Shown: positions 1-10,033, numbered from the stretch's first letter. The stretch: DNA of 64,000 nt from Rahnella sikkimica (GCF_002951615.1 NZ_CP019062.1:1984001-2048000), one strand, 5' to 3'. The notes: generated by a model from the letters alone, not told the origin. A program made the numbers and translations.

Positions 1-1339
1 CGGTCAGCGCTGCGGCCAGGTCGTCTTCCGCCTTAGTCCACATTTCGTCAGTACCAATGCGCTTCTCCGGACGGGTGGACAGTTTCACCACAATCTTTTC
101 GAAACCAAAAGTGCTGTACATGTCATAGACCATGCGGATGCAGCTGTTCACTTCGTCACGCACCTGCTCTTCAGTACAGAAGATGTGGGCGTCGTCCTGA
201 GTGAAGCCACGAACACGCATCAGGCCGTGCAATGCACCTGAAGGCTCATTACGGTGGCAACTGCCGAACTCGGCCATACGCAATGGCAGATCACGGTAGG
301 ATTTCAGACCCTGGTTGAAGATTTGTACATGCCCAGGGCAGTTCATCGGTTTGATGCAATATTCACGGTTTTCAGAAGAAGTCGTGAACATCGCTTCTTT
401 GTAGTTTTCCCAGTGACCGGTTTTTTCCCACAGTACGCGGTCCATCATGAACGGGCCTTTGACTTCCTGATAGTCATAAGACTTCAGTTTCATACGTACA
501 AAGGCTTCCAGCTCACGGAAAATAGTCCAGCCGTCGTTGTGCCAGAACACCATACCTGGCGCTTCTTCCTGCATGTGATACAGGTCGAGTTGCTTACCGA
601 TTTTGCGGTGATCACGCTTGCCGGCTTCTTCCAGACGCTGAATGTAGGCATTCAGCTGTTTTTTATCTGCCCAGGCGGTGCCGTAGATACGTTGCAGCAT
701 TTTGTTATCGCTGTTGCCACGCCAGTAAGCACCGGAAGTTTTCTGCAGTTTGAAATGATGACAGAAACGCATATTCGGTACATGCGGACCCCGGCACATA
801 TCCACATATTCTTCGTGATGATACAGACCCGGACGATCATCATGACTGATGTTTTCATCCAGAATCGCCACTTTGTATTCTTCACCACGGCTTGCAAAGG
901 TATCACGCGCTTCCTGCCAGCTGACTTTCTTTTTAATAACGTCGTAATTCTTTTCAGCCAGTTCGTGCATGCGCTTTTCAAGCAGTTCGATGTCTTCCTG
1001 AGTGAGCGTGCGATCTAAATCGACGTCATAATAGAAGCCATTATCGATAACCGGGCCGATAGCCATTTTGGTGTCTGGCCACAATTGCTTGATGGCATGA
1101 CCCAAAAGGTGCGCACAGGAGTGGCGCAGGATTTCAAGACCGGCTTCGTCTTTAGCGGTGATGATCGCCAGTTGTGCATCCGTTTCAATCAGATCAGTCG
1201 CATCTACCAGTTCGCCGTTAACGCGACCCGCGATACAGGCTTTCGCCAGACCAGGACCGATATCGAGAGCAACATCAAGAGGTGAAACGGGGCGATCAAA
1301 AACGCGCTGGCTTCCATCAGGAAGAGTAATGACAGGCAT
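1..1339 (-). CDS. thrS: Threonyl-tRNA synthetase, 5' part (runs off the window)
   Basis: This cytoplasmic enzyme charges tRNA-Thr with threonine. About 446 N-terminal codons are visible of roughly 640 usual for the family; the rest lies left of the window. The protein starts [11 protein letters not shown], the TGS domain. It continues through the editing domain with the zinc-binding HxxxH (HSCAHLLGH) and the class II core with [10 protein letters not shown] and PMNCPGH. The start is the ATG at 1337-1339, preceded by AAGGAATTAAC on the minus strand. In E. coli, thrS is followed by infC-rpmI-rplT and is autoregulated by ThrRS binding its mRNA leader. The upstream 1340-1628 region could hold such a leader, but no operator stem-loop was confirmed. 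Identity is very secure. Confidence 0.97.
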   Translation of the reverse strand, partial: MPVITLPDGSQRVFDRPVSPLDVALDIGPGLAKACIAGRVNGELVDATDLIETDAQLAIITAKDEAGLEILRHSCAHLLGHAIKQLWPDTKMAIGPVIDNGFYYDVDLDRTLTQEDIELLEKRMHELAEKNYDVIKKKVSWQEARDTFASRGEEYKVAILDENISHDDRPGLYHHEEYVDMCRGPHVPNMRFCHHFKLQKTSGAYWRGNSDNKMLQRIYGTAWADKKQLNAYIQRLEEAGKRDHRKIGKQLDLYHMQEEAPGMVFWHNDGWTIFRELEAFVRMKLKSYDYQEVKGPFMMDRVLWEKTGHWENYKEAMFTTSSENREYCIKPMNCPGHVQIFNQGLKSYRDLPLRMAEFGSCHRNEPSGALHGLMRVRGFTQDDAHIFCTEEQVRDEVNSCIRMVYDMYSTFGFEKIVVKLSTRPEKRIGTDEMWTKAEDDLAAALT

Positions 1340-1628
1340 GTTAATTCCTTAATCTACAGTGGTGCCCCACACGACAGAGCACATCTAGAAAAATATTTGA
1401 GTTTAATTTCATATAGTTATCCACGCTATTCAGCTTTACTTTGCCAAATATAGGCACCCTGTAATACATCACGTAATTGTATCGGGATGCGACGCGAAAA
1501 CAGACAGCGAGTTTACCACCCGTAAAGTGCGAATTTCCAGCAACCTGTGTTGCTTATTATGGATATTTTTCGTGTAATCCCTCCGGACACGCTAAGGTAA
1601 ACAGAGACGCTTTTCAAAAGGGAAATTT
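1340..1628. promoter_or_regulatory. Divergent intergenic region between thrS and marC
   Basis: This 289-base gap holds the promoters and leaders of thrS (minus) and marC (plus). On the minus strand the sequence just before thrS contains short inverted repeats around GTGGGGCACCAC that could belong to the ThrRS-binding leader known from E. coli. This is not a firm match. No additional gene is supported. Confidence 0.4.
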
Positions 1629-2312
1629 ATGTCAGAAGTCAGTCTGTTATTTCAGGCCATAGGATTGGGTTTAGTGGTGATTCTTCCGCTGGCGAATCCT
1701 TTAACTACCGTCGCCCTGTTGCTGGGGCTATCCGGAAATATGACGGCGCAAGAGCGGAATCAGCAGTCGCTGATGGCCTCGGTGTACGTTTTCATCATCA
1801 TGATGGTCGCCTACTACGCCGGACAACTGGTGATGAATACCTTCGGAATTTCGATTCCCGGTTTACGTATTGCCGGTGGCCTGATTGTAACGTTTATCGG
1901 TTTCCGGATGCTTTTCCCTCAGCCGCATGTTGAAGAAAAAGTGCTGATGGAAAACAAAACTGAAGAGATGAAGCGGCAGGATTCACCGAATATCGCGTTT
2001 GTGCCGCTGGCGATGCCAAGCACTGCGGGGCCGGGTACGATTGCGATGATTATCAGCAGCGCATCGACTATCCGTGAGGGCTCAGATTTTCCCCACTGGG
2101 TGATCCTGGTTGCGCCGGTGCTAATTTTCTTTCTGGTCAGCCTGATTCTGTGGCTCACATTGCGCAGTGCAGGCGGAATCATGCGTCTGGTCGGGAAAAG
2201 CGGGATTGAAGCGATTTCGAGGCTGATGGGATTCTTGCTGGTCTGTATGGGAGTGCAGTTTGTGATTAATGGCGTGACTGAGATTATTTCTCATTTCCCG
2301 CCAGCGGCCTGA
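1629..2312 (+). CDS. marC: MarC family inner-membrane protein
   Basis: A 227-residue polytopic membrane protein of the MarC/UPF0056 (NAAT) family, about six membrane segments. It matches E. coli MarC closely: [20 protein letters not shown] near the N-terminus, [20 protein letters not shown] in the second segment, and the hallmark [20 protein letters not shown] near residues 122-141. Despite its name, MarC has not been shown to confer multiple antibiotic resistance; its transport substrate is unknown. The ATG at 1629 follows AAGGGAAATTT. The gene stands alone; the next gene, emtA, converges from the other strand only 23 bases after its stop. Confidence 0.93.
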   Translation: MSEVSLLFQAIGLGLVVILPLANPLTTVALLLGLSGNMTAQERNQQSLMASVYVFIIMMVAYYAGQLVMNTFGISIPGLRIAGGLIVTFIGFRMLFPQPHVEEKVLMENKTEEMKRQDSPNIAFVPLAMPSTAGPGTIAMIISSASTIREGSDFPHWVILVAPVLIFFLVSLILWLTLRSAGGIMRLVGKSGIEAISRLMGFLLVCMGVQFVINGVTEIISHFPPAA

Positions 2313-2335
2313 TGGCTACTGGCGGAAAACGGGAC

Positions 2336-2971
2336 TTAACGCATCGCCAGATAGGCGCTGTTCACTTTCCACAGATAACGCGGAGCCTGAGGCGCCGGGT
2401 GTTTCTGCTGCACATGCTGGTAAAACTCTTGCGGAGACATCTGATTAATTTTCGCAATCGCATAGGTTTTATCTTTCGCGAAAGTTCTCAGTAATGCCCC
2501 TGCCCCGTTAACGTAGGCCACCGTCGTTGCATAACGACGGGTTTCCGGGTTGCTGATCCCTGCCAGTTGCTGTTGCAGGATACTCAGATAAGCCGTACCC
2601 AAATCGATATTCATCGCCGGGTCTTTCAGTTCATGAGCGCTCGGTTGCCCGTAACGTCCTTTCATCCGGTAGGCATCGCGTCCTGCCGTTGAGGCCTTTA
2701 GCTGCATTAACCCAATCGCATTCGATTTGCTGACAACGGTTGGGTTATATCCAGATTCAACCTGAATGATTGCTTTAACAAGTGTTTCGTCGACGCCGTA
2801 AGTATTTGCCGCCTGGTGAATAACATCACCATAAGGCCCCGGATGCATTAATGAAGTTTCGCTCTGTAGTGGCGGCGATGGATTCAAAAAATGTGTAGTT
2901 TTAACCGGTGTTTCTTTAGCGCAACCCGCCAGTAAAAGCGCGGCCATCAAATAAAGAATTTTTGGTTTCAC
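2336..2971 (-). CDS. emtA: Membrane-bound endo-lytic murein transglycosylase EmtA (MltE), lipoprotein
   Basis: A 211-residue peptidoglycan-cleaving lytic transglycosylase of the SLT family. The GTG start at 2969-2971 is chosen because it follows GAGAGAG and puts a lipoprotein signal (KPKILYLMAALLLAGC) at the very N-terminus; an upstream ATG at 3025 would bury it. The catalytic glutamate is in IIQVESGYNP. The motifs SKSNAIGLMQLKAS and AYVNGAGALLRTF, and the C-terminal HPAPQAPRY, match E. coli EmtA. After lipidation at the cysteine the protein should sit on the inner face of the outer membrane. It converges with marC. Confidence 0.92.
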   Translation of the reverse strand: MKPKILYLMAALLLAGCAKETPVKTTHFLNPSPPLQSETSLMHPGPYGDVIHQAANTYGVDETLVKAIIQVESGYNPTVVSKSNAIGLMQLKASTAGRDAYRMKGRYGQPSAHELKDPAMNIDLGTAYLSILQQQLAGISNPETRRYATTVAYVNGAGALLRTFAKDKTYAIAKINQMSPQEFYQHVQQKHPAPQAPRYLWKVNSAYLAMR

Positions 2972-3293
2972 GTTTTCTCTCTCGCGACTGGGACGAGGGG
3001 TAGCATATACATCTTCTTCCCACACCTGAATATATTTTTAGTCTATTATTATTATTGTTTTGTGAAACAAGGGGGTTAGAGGTATGTCGATAAGACAATT
3101 CTGCATATAAAACCTCTTTCACGTCACATATTCTGAAATTAATAGATTCATTGATTACACTCTCAGTTCAACCACGTCGTCATTCGCATAAATTAACAGC
3201 ATCATCTGATTCAGCCGTGCGCGGGATCGGGTTTTTGAACCAAAAAAAACGCTAACTTAATGAATTATCGGGCCAGTCAGAAGGGGTGATACC
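2972..3293. other. Divergent intergenic region emtA / yniA
   Basis: About 320 AT-rich bases between two divergent genes. It presumably carries both promoters. No convincing gene, RNA gene or operator was recognised in it. Confidence 0.4.
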
Positions 3294-4163
3294 ATGTGGC
3301 AAGCCGTCAATCGTTTGTTGAGTGAACACCTGGGCAGTGCTGAAATCCGCGAACGTGTTGAGTTGCCGGGAGGAGAAATTCACCCAGCCTGGCGGTTAAG
3401 CTACGGCGACAGGGATGTATTTGTGAAGTGTAATGCGCGCGAAATGCTTCCTATCTTCGCGGCGGAAGCCGATCAGCTCGCCCTGCTTGCCCGAAGTCAG
3501 ACAGTTCGCGTGCCTGAGGTTTATGGCGTTGGCAGCGATCGTGACTACAGTTTTCTGCTGCTGGAATACATCCCGCAAAAGCCTCTGGATGCCCATAACG
3601 CCTACATCCTGGGGCAGCAACTTGCCGCGTTACATCAGTGGAGCGAGCAACTGCAATTTGGTCTGGATTTCGATAACGAGCTGGCGACGCTGCCGCAACC
3701 CAACAGCTGGCAGCGGCGCTGGGCGACATTCTTTGCGGAACAGCGTATCGGCTGGCAGCTGCAACTGGCAGCCGAGAAAGGAATGACGTTCGGCAATATC
3801 GAAGATATCACCGCAATGGTTCATGCCCGCTTACAGAACCATCAGCCTCAACCTTCTTTATTACACGGCGATTTGTGGCCACACAACTGTGGTCTTTCGG
3901 CACAGGGTCCGGTCATTTTCGACCCCGCCTGTTACTGGGGCGACAGGGAATGCGATCTGGCAATGCTTCCGCTGTATCCTAATGTTCCGCCACAATTATA
4001 TGACGGTTATCAGAGCAAAACGCCGCTTCCAGATGACTTCATTTCAAGGCAGCCAATCTACCAGTTATATTACCTGCTAAACCGCAGTAATTTATTCGGC
4101 GGGCAACATCTTGTTGTCGCTCAACGCGCTGTTGAAAGGCTTCTCCACGACGATATTCATTAG
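3294..4163 (+). CDS. yniA: Fructosamine kinase family protein YniA
   Basis: A 289-residue protein of the fructosamine/ketosamine-3-kinase family, close in length and sequence to E. coli YniA. The kinase-like fold shows the catalytic-loop motif LLHGDLWPHN and the metal-binding FDPACYWGDRECDLAM. Family members phosphorylate sugar adducts on lysines and so repair glycated proteins; the physiological substrate of bacterial YniA is less certain. The ATG at 3294 follows AGAAGGGGTG. yniA, yniB and hxpB form a conserved neighbourhood in enterobacteria; here yniB lies convergently downstream. Confidence 0.93.
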   Translation: MWQAVNRLLSEHLGSAEIRERVELPGGEIHPAWRLSYGDRDVFVKCNAREMLPIFAAEADQLALLARSQTVRVPEVYGVGSDRDYSFLLLEYIPQKPLDAHNAYILGQQLAALHQWSEQLQFGLDFDNELATLPQPNSWQRRWATFFAEQRIGWQLQLAAEKGMTFGNIEDITAMVHARLQNHQPQPSLLHGDLWPHNCGLSAQGPVIFDPACYWGDRECDLAMLPLYPNVPPQLYDGYQSKTPLPDDFISRQPIYQLYYLLNRSNLFGGQHLVVAQRAVERLLHDDIH

Positions 4164-4194
4164 TCTGATAGATGTTTTGATGTTTAAACAAATG

Positions 4195-4228
4195 AGGCCT
4201 GAATAATGAAAAACTTCAGGCCTTATTT
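4195..4228. terminator. Hairpin between convergent yniA and yniB
   Basis: Inverted repeat AGGCCTGAA (4195-4203) and TTCAGGCCT (4215-4223) followed on the plus strand by TATTTAT. It is placed to end yniA; its symmetry may also serve yniB. Confidence 0.7.
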
Positions 4229-4269
4229 ATCAGAAAAATGAGTCAGATGTTAAAACCAGTAATCTCAGC

Positions 4270-4821
4270 TTACCCTGCAATTAAACCCAGTAATTTCAAA
4301 ACGAAATACGCAACCACGGCAATAACGATAGGCAGGATATACAACGGGAAATACTGCACCAGAATCGTATGTCTTGGAATCACAATACGTTCTTCAATCT
4401 GTGGCCGGGTTCGCCCTTCTGCACCTTTCGCCTGTTCAAGGATCAGTTGGTCCTGAATACCTTCACGGATATGTTTCACCTGACGAGACATTCTTGCGCC
4501 GGATGCCTGTAATGCCAGACCGACAAAAATCAGCCAGTAGATAATAAAGAATACGATGTTGGCCGTGGTCACGCCCTGACCCAGTGCAGGTACAGGCGAG
4601 TTGAACCAAAAAACGTTAAGAAACGAGGTATTGAACTTCACCATATCCACCATTACGTGAACAAAATCCAGCATAACGGCATTGATGCCCTGCTCAGTTT
4701 TAGTGTGTTCATTAATAAAATTAAGCAATGAAATCAGTGTTGAAAGCAGCGCAGGGATAAAAATAATCCATCCTGCAATCCGTTTAATCACTGCCACGCG
4801 TCCGGCTTGTTGGTACGTCAT
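4270..4821 (-). CDS. yniB: YniB family inner-membrane protein
   Basis: A 183-residue membrane protein of the YniB family, function unknown. Hydrophobic segments occupy about residues 15-36, 88-107 and 158-182. Between them lies a soluble, charged stretch with GARMSRQVKHIREGIQDQL. The ATG at 4819-4821 follows CAAGGGGAATTC on the minus strand. It is divergent from hxpB and convergent with yniA, as in related genomes. Confidence 0.88.
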   Translation of the reverse strand: MTYQQAGRVAVIKRIAGWIIFIPALLSTLISLLNFINEHTKTEQGINAVMLDFVHVMVDMVKFNTSFLNVFWFNSPVPALGQGVTTANIVFFIIYWLIFVGLALQASGARMSRQVKHIREGIQDQLILEQAKGAEGRTRPQIEERIVIPRHTILVQYFPLYILPIVIAVVAYFVLKLLGLIAG

Positions 4822-5027
4822 GAATTCCCCTTGTTAGGACACCTAAAGCAACACGTAAGTTTACCCACAGAAAGTATTTTGCGCCCAATGTTTTAATCAG
4901 TTACTGACGTCGTCTGCCGGAAACAGAGCGCACGTGGATATTTTTTGGCGTGCCATATCAGATTTCACCCGCAGAACAGGCGGTGTTAGAGTAAAGCGTC
5001 AATTCACTTTTTACGGAGTCCACTTTC

Positions 5028-5693
5028 ATGGCTTATGTTCGCCCTGTTAATGCAGCAATTTTCGATATGGATGGTCTGTTAATTGATTCTGAACCGCTTT
5101 GGGTTCAGGCAGAACTGGACGTTTTCAGTAGTCTGGGCGTGGATATTTCTCAGCGACATTTACTGCCGGATACCCTTGGGTTGCGTGTCGATCAGGTTGT
5201 CAGAATGTGGTATCAGACGCTGCCATGGCAGGGGCCGACGCAGGACGACGTGTCCAAAATGATCATCGCGCGCACCATCGAACTGGTGGAGCAAACCCGC
5301 CCTTTGCTGCCGGGTGTGAACCAGGCGCTTGAGATGTGTCGGGACAACGGATTGAAGGTTGGCCTCGCCTCCGCGTCGCCTTTATTTATGCTCAGGGCCG
5401 TTCTGGAGATGTTTAACCTGCAATCCTATTTCCAGGTGATTACCTCGGCAGAAAACCTGCCGTACAGCAAACCTCATCCTGAAGTGTATTTGCTCGCCGC
5501 CGGAGAATTGCAGTTTGACCCTCTGAATTGCGTAACGCTGGAAGATTCCTTTAACGGAATGATCGCGACAAAAGCTGCGCGCATGCGTTCGATTGTTGTT
5601 CCCGCCAGCGAGTATCGCGATGACCCTCGCTGGGCGCTTGCCGACACGAAGCTCGAGACCCTTGAAGCTTTAGTGCCTGCACATATTCTCTGA
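5028..5693 (+). CDS. hxpB: Hexitol / 2-deoxyglucose-6-phosphate phosphatase HxpB (YniC), HAD family
   Basis: A 221-residue haloacid-dehalogenase-like sugar-phosphate phosphatase. Motif I is FDMDGLLIDSEP (nucleophile and acid/base aspartates), motif II is in VGLASASPLFML, motif III lysine is in LPYSKPHPEVY, and motif IV is LEDSFNGMIATKAA. E. coli YniC/HxpB dephosphorylates 2-deoxyglucose-6-phosphate and several hexitol phosphates. Length and motifs agree with that enzyme. The ATG at 5028 follows ACGGAGTCCACTTTC. A hairpin follows the stop. Confidence 0.94.
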   Translation: MAYVRPVNAAIFDMDGLLIDSEPLWVQAELDVFSSLGVDISQRHLLPDTLGLRVDQVVRMWYQTLPWQGPTQDDVSKMIIARTIELVEQTRPLLPGVNQALEMCRDNGLKVGLASASPLFMLRAVLEMFNLQSYFQVITSAENLPYSKPHPEVYLLAAGELQFDPLNCVTLEDSFNGMIATKAARMRSIVVPASEYRDDPRWALADTKLETLEALVPAHIL

Positions 5694-5714
5694 GACATCT
5701 CTCCGGTTAAACTG

Positions 5715-5739
5715 GCGCAGAAGCTTTCCGCTTCTGCGC
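5715..5739 (+). terminator. Strong stem-loop after hxpB
   Basis: Perfect ten-base stem GCGCAGAAGC / GCTTCTGCGC around a five-base loop, 21 bases after the hxpB stop. There is no long T run after it, so it may stabilise the 3' end rather than be a classic intrinsic terminator. Confidence 0.55.
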
Positions 5740-5831
5740 ATTAGCCTGCCTCCGACGTACTTCGCATTTTCCCTGCCACATTTCCCCAGCCCGCGTTTAA
5801 TTTCGTGAACCTTGAACTGCCTCATGAAATA

Positions 5832-5850
5832 AATAAAACGTTATTTCATT
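5832..5850 (+). promoter_or_regulatory. KdgR operator upstream of kduI
   Basis: AATAAAACGTTATTTCATT is a near match to the KdgR box (consensus about AATGAAACANTGTTTCATT), with three differences by eye. It lies about 150 bases before kduI, and kdgR itself lies in the same window at 10034-10825. Direct repression of kduID by KdgR is well established in pectinolytic enterobacteria. Confidence 0.75.
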
Positions 5851-5998
5851 TTTATTGAATTCATATGCCAATGAACCTATGCTTTGTTTACAAGGACGAG
5901 CCGGGAGCTCTCCTGCTTCTGTACGCTGTCACTGCCACGCAACGGTCAGACTCCCCCGGCAAGTCCTCCTTTATTGCAATCCAATGAGAGGCACCGAC

Positions 5999-6835
5999 AT
6001 GCAAGTTCGTCAAAGCATTCACAGCGACCACGCCAAAACGCTTGATACCGCACAATTACGTCGCGAATTTCTCATCGAGAAAATTTTCGAGAAAAATACC
6101 TATACCATGACCTATAGCCACATCGACCGCATTATCGTCGGTGGCGTAATGCCAGTGGAAAAATCAGTCTCGGTGGGCGATGAGGTCGGTAAACAACTGG
6201 GCGTGAGCTATTTCCTAGAGCGCCGCGAACTGGGTGTGATCAACATCGGCGGACCGGGGCTTATCGTGGTTGACGGAACGACTTATGAGATTGGTCATGA
6301 AGAAGCGTTGTACGTCGGCAAAGGCGCTAAAAACGTCGAGTTCAGCAGCGTTGATACGGGTAAGCCCGCCAAGTTCTATTACAACAGCGCCCCTGCGCAC
6401 ACGACGTTCCCCAACAAAAAAATCACGCTGGCCGAAGCGTCGCCGCAAACTATTGGCGATGTTGCCACCAGTAACCGCCGCACCATCAATAAATTTATCG
6501 TGCCTGCCGTTTTGGAAACCTGCCAGCTGACGATGGGATTAACCAAACTCGAAGAAGGCAGCCTGTGGAACACCATGCCTTGTCACACACATGAGCGCCG
6601 GATGGAAGTGTACTTCTATTTCAATATGGAAGAAGAAACCGCCGTGTTTCACATGATGGGACAGCCACAGGAAACGCGTCATTTACTCGTTCATAACGAA
6701 CAAGCGGTCATCTCACCGAGCTGGTCAATTCATGCCGGTGTAGGCACCAAAAACTATACCTTTATCTGGGGAATGGTCGGCGAAAACCAGGTATTTGACG
6801 ACATGGATCACGTCAAAGTCAGCGAACTGCGCTAA
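5999..6835 (+). CDS. kduI: 5-dehydro-4-deoxy-D-glucuronate isomerase
   Basis: A 278-residue enzyme that isomerises 4-deoxy-L-threo-5-hexosulose uronate (5-keto-4-deoxyuronate) to 2,5-diketo-3-deoxygluconate in pectin/uronate breakdown. The cupin-like fold shows the zinc-ligand region [16 protein letters not shown] and a later ligand histidine in [13 protein letters not shown]. The ATG at 5999 follows GAGAGGCACC and gives the standard family length; the longer upstream reading frame has no homology. kduD follows after 76 bases, so the two form an operon under the KdgR box at 5832. The product of KduI is the substrate of KduD. Confidence 0.96.
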   Translation: MQVRQSIHSDHAKTLDTAQLRREFLIEKIFEKNTYTMTYSHIDRIIVGGVMPVEKSVSVGDEVGKQLGVSYFLERRELGVINIGGPGLIVVDGTTYEIGHEEALYVGKGAKNVEFSSVDTGKPAKFYYNSAPAHTTFPNKKITLAEASPQTIGDVATSNRRTINKFIVPAVLETCQLTMGLTKLEEGSLWNTMPCHTHERRMEVYFYFNMEEETAVFHMMGQPQETRHLLVHNEQAVISPSWSIHAGVGTKNYTFIWGMVGENQVFDDMDHVKVSELR

Positions 6836-6911
6836 TCCTTGTGCTCTGCTGCACGGCGGCAGAGCAAATCATCTTTTATGGCGAACGTGCCGTGCAAAAG
6901 AGACTTCGAAT

Positions 6912-7673
6912 ATGATCCTCAACGCGTTTGAATTAAGCGGCAAAGTCGCCATCGTGACCGGCTGCAACACCGGGCTGGGCCAGGGTATGGCGTTGGGACT
7001 TGCGCAGGCAGGTTGCGATATCGTGGGTATCAACGTTTCGGCACCGAACGAAACGGCCGAAAAAATCACGGCGACAGGCCGCCGGTTCCTCGACCTTCGC
7101 GCTGATCTGAGCAGCATTAAAGGCATTCCCGAACTCATCGAAAAAGCGGTCAGCGAGTTTGGTCATATCGATATTCTGGTGAACAATGCCGGTATTATCC
7201 GCCGCGAAGACGCTATCGAGTTCAGCGAGAAAAACTGGGACGACGTGATGAACGTGAACAGCAAGACGCTGTTCTTTATGTCTCAGGCCGTGGCTAAGCA
7301 GTTCATTGAACAAGGTACGGGCGGTAAGATTATTAACATTGCCTCCATGCTTTCTTATCAGGGCGGCATCCGCGTTCCTTCTTATACGGCATCAAAAAGT
7401 GCCGTCATGGGGATCACGCGGCTGATGGCGAATGAGTGGGCGAAACACAACATCAATGTTAATGCCATCGCGCCGGGTTATATGGCGACCAACAACACCG
7501 AACAACTTCGTGCTGACGGAGATCGCAGCAAAGAAATTCTTGATCGCATCCCCGCCGGTCGCTGGGGTTTGCCGGAAGATGTCATGGGGCCGGTGGTATT
7601 TCTGTCGTCAAAAGCCTCGGATTACGTTAACGGCTACACGATCGCCGTTGATGGCGGATGGCTGGCGCGATAA
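6912..7673 (+). CDS. kduD: 2-dehydro-3-deoxy-D-gluconate 5-dehydrogenase, SDR family
   Basis: A 253-residue short-chain dehydrogenase that reduces 2,5-diketo-3-deoxygluconate to 2-keto-3-deoxygluconate with NAD(P)H, the step after KduI. The Rossmann motif is TGCNTGLGQG, the NNAG motif is present (LVNNAGII), and the catalytic YxxxK is YTASK. The C-terminus NGYTIAVDGGWLAR is typical of KduD. The ATG at 6912 gives the family length exactly; earlier codons in frame lie within the kduI end and spacer. The product then enters central metabolism via KdgK and Eda, which are not in this window. Confidence 0.96.
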   Translation: MILNAFELSGKVAIVTGCNTGLGQGMALGLAQAGCDIVGINVSAPNETAEKITATGRRFLDLRADLSSIKGIPELIEKAVSEFGHIDILVNNAGIIRREDAIEFSEKNWDDVMNVNSKTLFFMSQAVAKQFIEQGTGGKIINIASMLSYQGGIRVPSYTASKSAVMGITRLMANEWAKHNINVNAIAPGYMATNNTEQLRADGDRSKEILDRIPAGRWGLPEDVMGPVVFLSSKASDYVNGYTIAVDGGWLAR

Positions 7674-7694
7674 CCGTTCAATAAGTGACAGTGG

Positions 7695-7725
7695 AAAGGC
7701 GTATTTTTATACGCTTTTTCCTTTT
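7695..7725 (+). terminator. Intrinsic terminator of kduID
   Basis: Stem GCGTAT / ATACGC with a T-rich loop, followed by TTTTTCCTTTTTT, 20-50 bases after the kduD stop. Confidence 0.75.
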
Positions 7726-7787
7726 TTATCATATCGTTGACAATTAGTTACAGGGTGTCTCTTCCAAGATTATGACAGTTTCACTTA

Positions 7788-7807
7788 TACTGGATAAAAT
7801 AACAGTT
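7788..7807 (+). promoter_or_regulatory. LexA (SOS) box upstream of ydjM
   Basis: TACTGGATAAAATAACAGTT has the invariant CTG-N10-CAG of enterobacterial SOS boxes and overlaps a TATACT that could be a -10 element. It is 19 bases before the ydjM start. E. coli ydjM is a known LexA-regulated gene. Confidence 0.85.
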
Positions 7808-7825
7808 ATCCAGTTCGGACGCGTC

Positions 7826-8383
7826 ATGACGGCGGAAGGCCATCTCATTTTTTCAATTGCCTGTGCAGTATTTGCCAAAAAGGCACAGCTTTCTCCGGAA
7901 CTGGCGCACGGTGACTGGTGGCATATTATTCCGGGGTCACTGCTGACGTGCCTGCTGCCTGACATTGATCATCCCAAATCCCTGATTGGCCAGCGACTGA
8001 AATGGATTTCCGCCCCGATTGCTCGGGCTTTCGGACATCGCGGATTCACGCACAGCCTGCTCGCCGTCGCGGGGGGAATTTTCCTGCTGCGCACGCATTT
8101 CCCTCACGACTGGGTGATTCCTATCGATGCCTTTCACGCCATGATTATTGGTTATCTGAGCCATATTCTGGCCGATATGCTGACGCCTGCAGGCGTTCCT
8201 TTATTGTGGCCGTGTCGCTGGCGTTTCCGTCTGCCGCTGATTAACAGCCAAAAAGGCAATCAGCTGGAGCGGACACTGTGTCTGATGCTGGTTGGGCTGA
8301 CCCTTTTCTGGCCGGACTGGACGCCCATTATTGGTGCAATCAATCCCGATATTTTTAACCATATTCTAAAACTCTTCATTTGA
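7826..8383 (+). CDS. ydjM: LexA-regulated inner-membrane metal-dependent hydrolase YdjM
   Basis: A 185-residue membrane protein of the YdjM/YfhO metal-dependent hydrolase family (DUF457). The first conserved block is MTAEGHLIFSIA; potential metal ligands occur in LLPDIDHPKS, FGHRGFTHSLLA and GYLSHILADMLTPAGVPLLWP. The start at 7826 is chosen because homologues begin MTAEGH; an upstream ATG at 7772 would overrun the LexA box. Induction in the SOS response is expected from that box. The biochemical substrate is unknown. Confidence 0.93.
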   Translation: MTAEGHLIFSIACAVFAKKAQLSPELAHGDWWHIIPGSLLTCLLPDIDHPKSLIGQRLKWISAPIARAFGHRGFTHSLLAVAGGIFLLRTHFPHDWVIPIDAFHAMIIGYLSHILADMLTPAGVPLLWPCRWRFRLPLINSQKGNQLERTLCLMLVGLTLFWPDWTPIIGAINPDIFNHILKLFI

Positions 8384-8564
8384 GCAGCATAAAAACCCGA
8401 CAATCTGGCGTAATTTGATACGAATTTCGCATAAAAGTTATAATGCATTCCTTTTGGATATAAATGATCGGGCACCCAACTGATATTCTTCACGCCAATG
8501 CTATGGGATGGTGCAATCCCTTCCGGGAACACCCGTTTGAAAAATTATAAGTTTGGAGTCTGGT

Positions 8565-9956
8565 ATGAATTTTCCGCTCGTGATTAACGTAGTGGTTTTC
8601 GTTGCCCTCCTTTTGCTGCTGGGGCAAACCCGCCACAAGCAATGGAGTCTGGCAAAAAAAGTTTTAGCAGGTCTGGCACTGGGTGTTTTATTTGGGCTGG
8701 CACTGCAACTGATTTATGGTTCTGACGACCCGGTTCTGAAAACCTCTATTACCTGGTTCAACATCGTGGGTAACGGCTATGTTCAGCTGTTGCAAATGAT
8801 TGTGATGCCGCTGGTTTTTGTCTCGATCCTGAGCGCCGTGGCGAAATTACATAATGCCTCTTCGCTGGGTAAAATCAGCTTCCTGACCATCGGTACACTG
8901 CTGTTTACTACGCTTATCGCCTCTCTGGTAGGGATTTTCGTCACCGGTCTTTTCGGCCTGACGGCGGACGGTCTGGTACAGGGAACGCAGGAAACCGCGC
9001 GCCTGGCTGCTATCCAGTCCAACTACGTAGGCAAAGTGGCTGACCTGAGCGTTCCTCTGCTGATTCTTTCCTTTATTCCTAAGAACCCGTTTGCTGATCT
9101 GACCGGTGCAAGCCCGACGTCCATCATCAGCGTGGTGATTTTCGCGGCCTTTGTTGGCGTTGCGGCGCTTCAGCTGGTTAAAGATGATGCGGAGAAAGGC
9201 CCCCGCGTTCTGGCATTCATCGATACCCTGCAAGCCTGGGTGATGAAACTGGTTCGCCTGGTCATGAAACTGACCCCTTACGGCGTTCTGGCACTGATGA
9301 CCAAAGTGGTTGCCGGTTCTAACATTCAGGACATCATGAAACTGGGCAGTTTCGTGGTGGCGTCTTACCTCGGCCTGGGTATTATGTTCGTGGTTCACGC
9401 CGTGCTGTTGTCTTTCACCGGCGTTAACCCGGCGAAATTCTTCCGTAAAGTCTGGCCGGTGCTGACCTTCGCATTCACCAGCCGTTCCAGCGCCGCCACC
9501 ATTCCCCTGAGTGTTGAAGCGCAAACGCGCCGTCTGGGTATCCCGGAGTCGATCGCCAGCTTCGCAGCATCCTTTGGTGCCACTATCGGTCAGAATGGCT
9601 GTGCCGGTTTATACCCGACAATGCTGGCTGTGATGGTCGCGCCGACTGTCGGCATCAACCCGTTTGATCCGGTCTGGATTGCCACGCTGGTTGGGATAGT
9701 GACCCTAAGCTCGGCCGGTGTTGCCGGCGTGGGCGGCGGCGCGACTTTCGCAGCACTTATCGTGTTACCCGCGATGGGCCTGCCGGTCACGCTGGTCGCG
9801 CTGTTGATCTCCGTCGAGCCACTGATTGATATGGGCCGAACTGCTCTGAACGTAAGTGGTTCTATGACTGCCGGAACGATCACCAGCCAGTTACTGAAAC
9901 AGACAGATAAAACGGTAATGGACTCTGAAGAAACAGCTGAACTGGCTCATCGCTGA
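8565..9956 (+). CDS. tcyP: L-cystine:cation symporter TcyP (YdjN)
   Basis: A 463-residue dicarboxylate/amino-acid:cation symporter (DAACS) family transporter importing L-cystine across the inner membrane. It is nearly collinear with E. coli YdjN/TcyP. It shows the HP1-like [14 protein letters not shown] serine-rich motif, [18 protein letters not shown], and the C-terminal [14 protein letters not shown] sodium/substrate-site motif. The ATG at 8565 follows TTTGGAGTCTGGT and gives the family length. In E. coli the gene is under CysB; no CysB site can be identified by eye here. It ends at a bidirectional terminator shared with kdgR. Confidence 0.95.
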   Translation: MNFPLVINVVVFVALLLLLGQTRHKQWSLAKKVLAGLALGVLFGLALQLIYGSDDPVLKTSITWFNIVGNGYVQLLQMIVMPLVFVSILSAVAKLHNASSLGKISFLTIGTLLFTTLIASLVGIFVTGLFGLTADGLVQGTQETARLAAIQSNYVGKVADLSVPLLILSFIPKNPFADLTGASPTSIISVVIFAAFVGVAALQLVKDDAEKGPRVLAFIDTLQAWVMKLVRLVMKLTPYGVLALMTKVVAGSNIQDIMKLGSFVVASYLGLGIMFVVHAVLLSFTGVNPAKFFRKVWPVLTFAFTSRSSAATIPLSVEAQTRRLGIPESIASFAASFGATIGQNGCAGLYPTMLAVMVAPTVGINPFDPVWIATLVGIVTLSSAGVAGVGGGATFAALIVLPAMGLPVTLVALLISVEPLIDMGRTALNVSGSMTAGTITSQLLKQTDKTVMDSEETAELAHR

Positions 9957-9975
9957 TCCCGGTTCGCTGATAACA

Positions 9976-10008
9976 AAAAAACCGAAGCCATCTGGCTTCG
10001 GTTTTTTT
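9976..10008. terminator. Bidirectional terminator between tcyP and kdgR
   Basis: CCGAAGCC / GGCTTCGG stem with A7 before and T7 after, so it can terminate tcyP (plus) and kdgR (minus). Confidence 0.92.
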
Positions 10009-10033
10009 ATATCTGCATTATTTATGCAAAAAC

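Noticed and set aside
254..1018. Long open frame on the plus strand opposite thrS
   Set aside because: It is antisense to well-conserved thrS and its translation has no domain pattern; shadow of the real gene.
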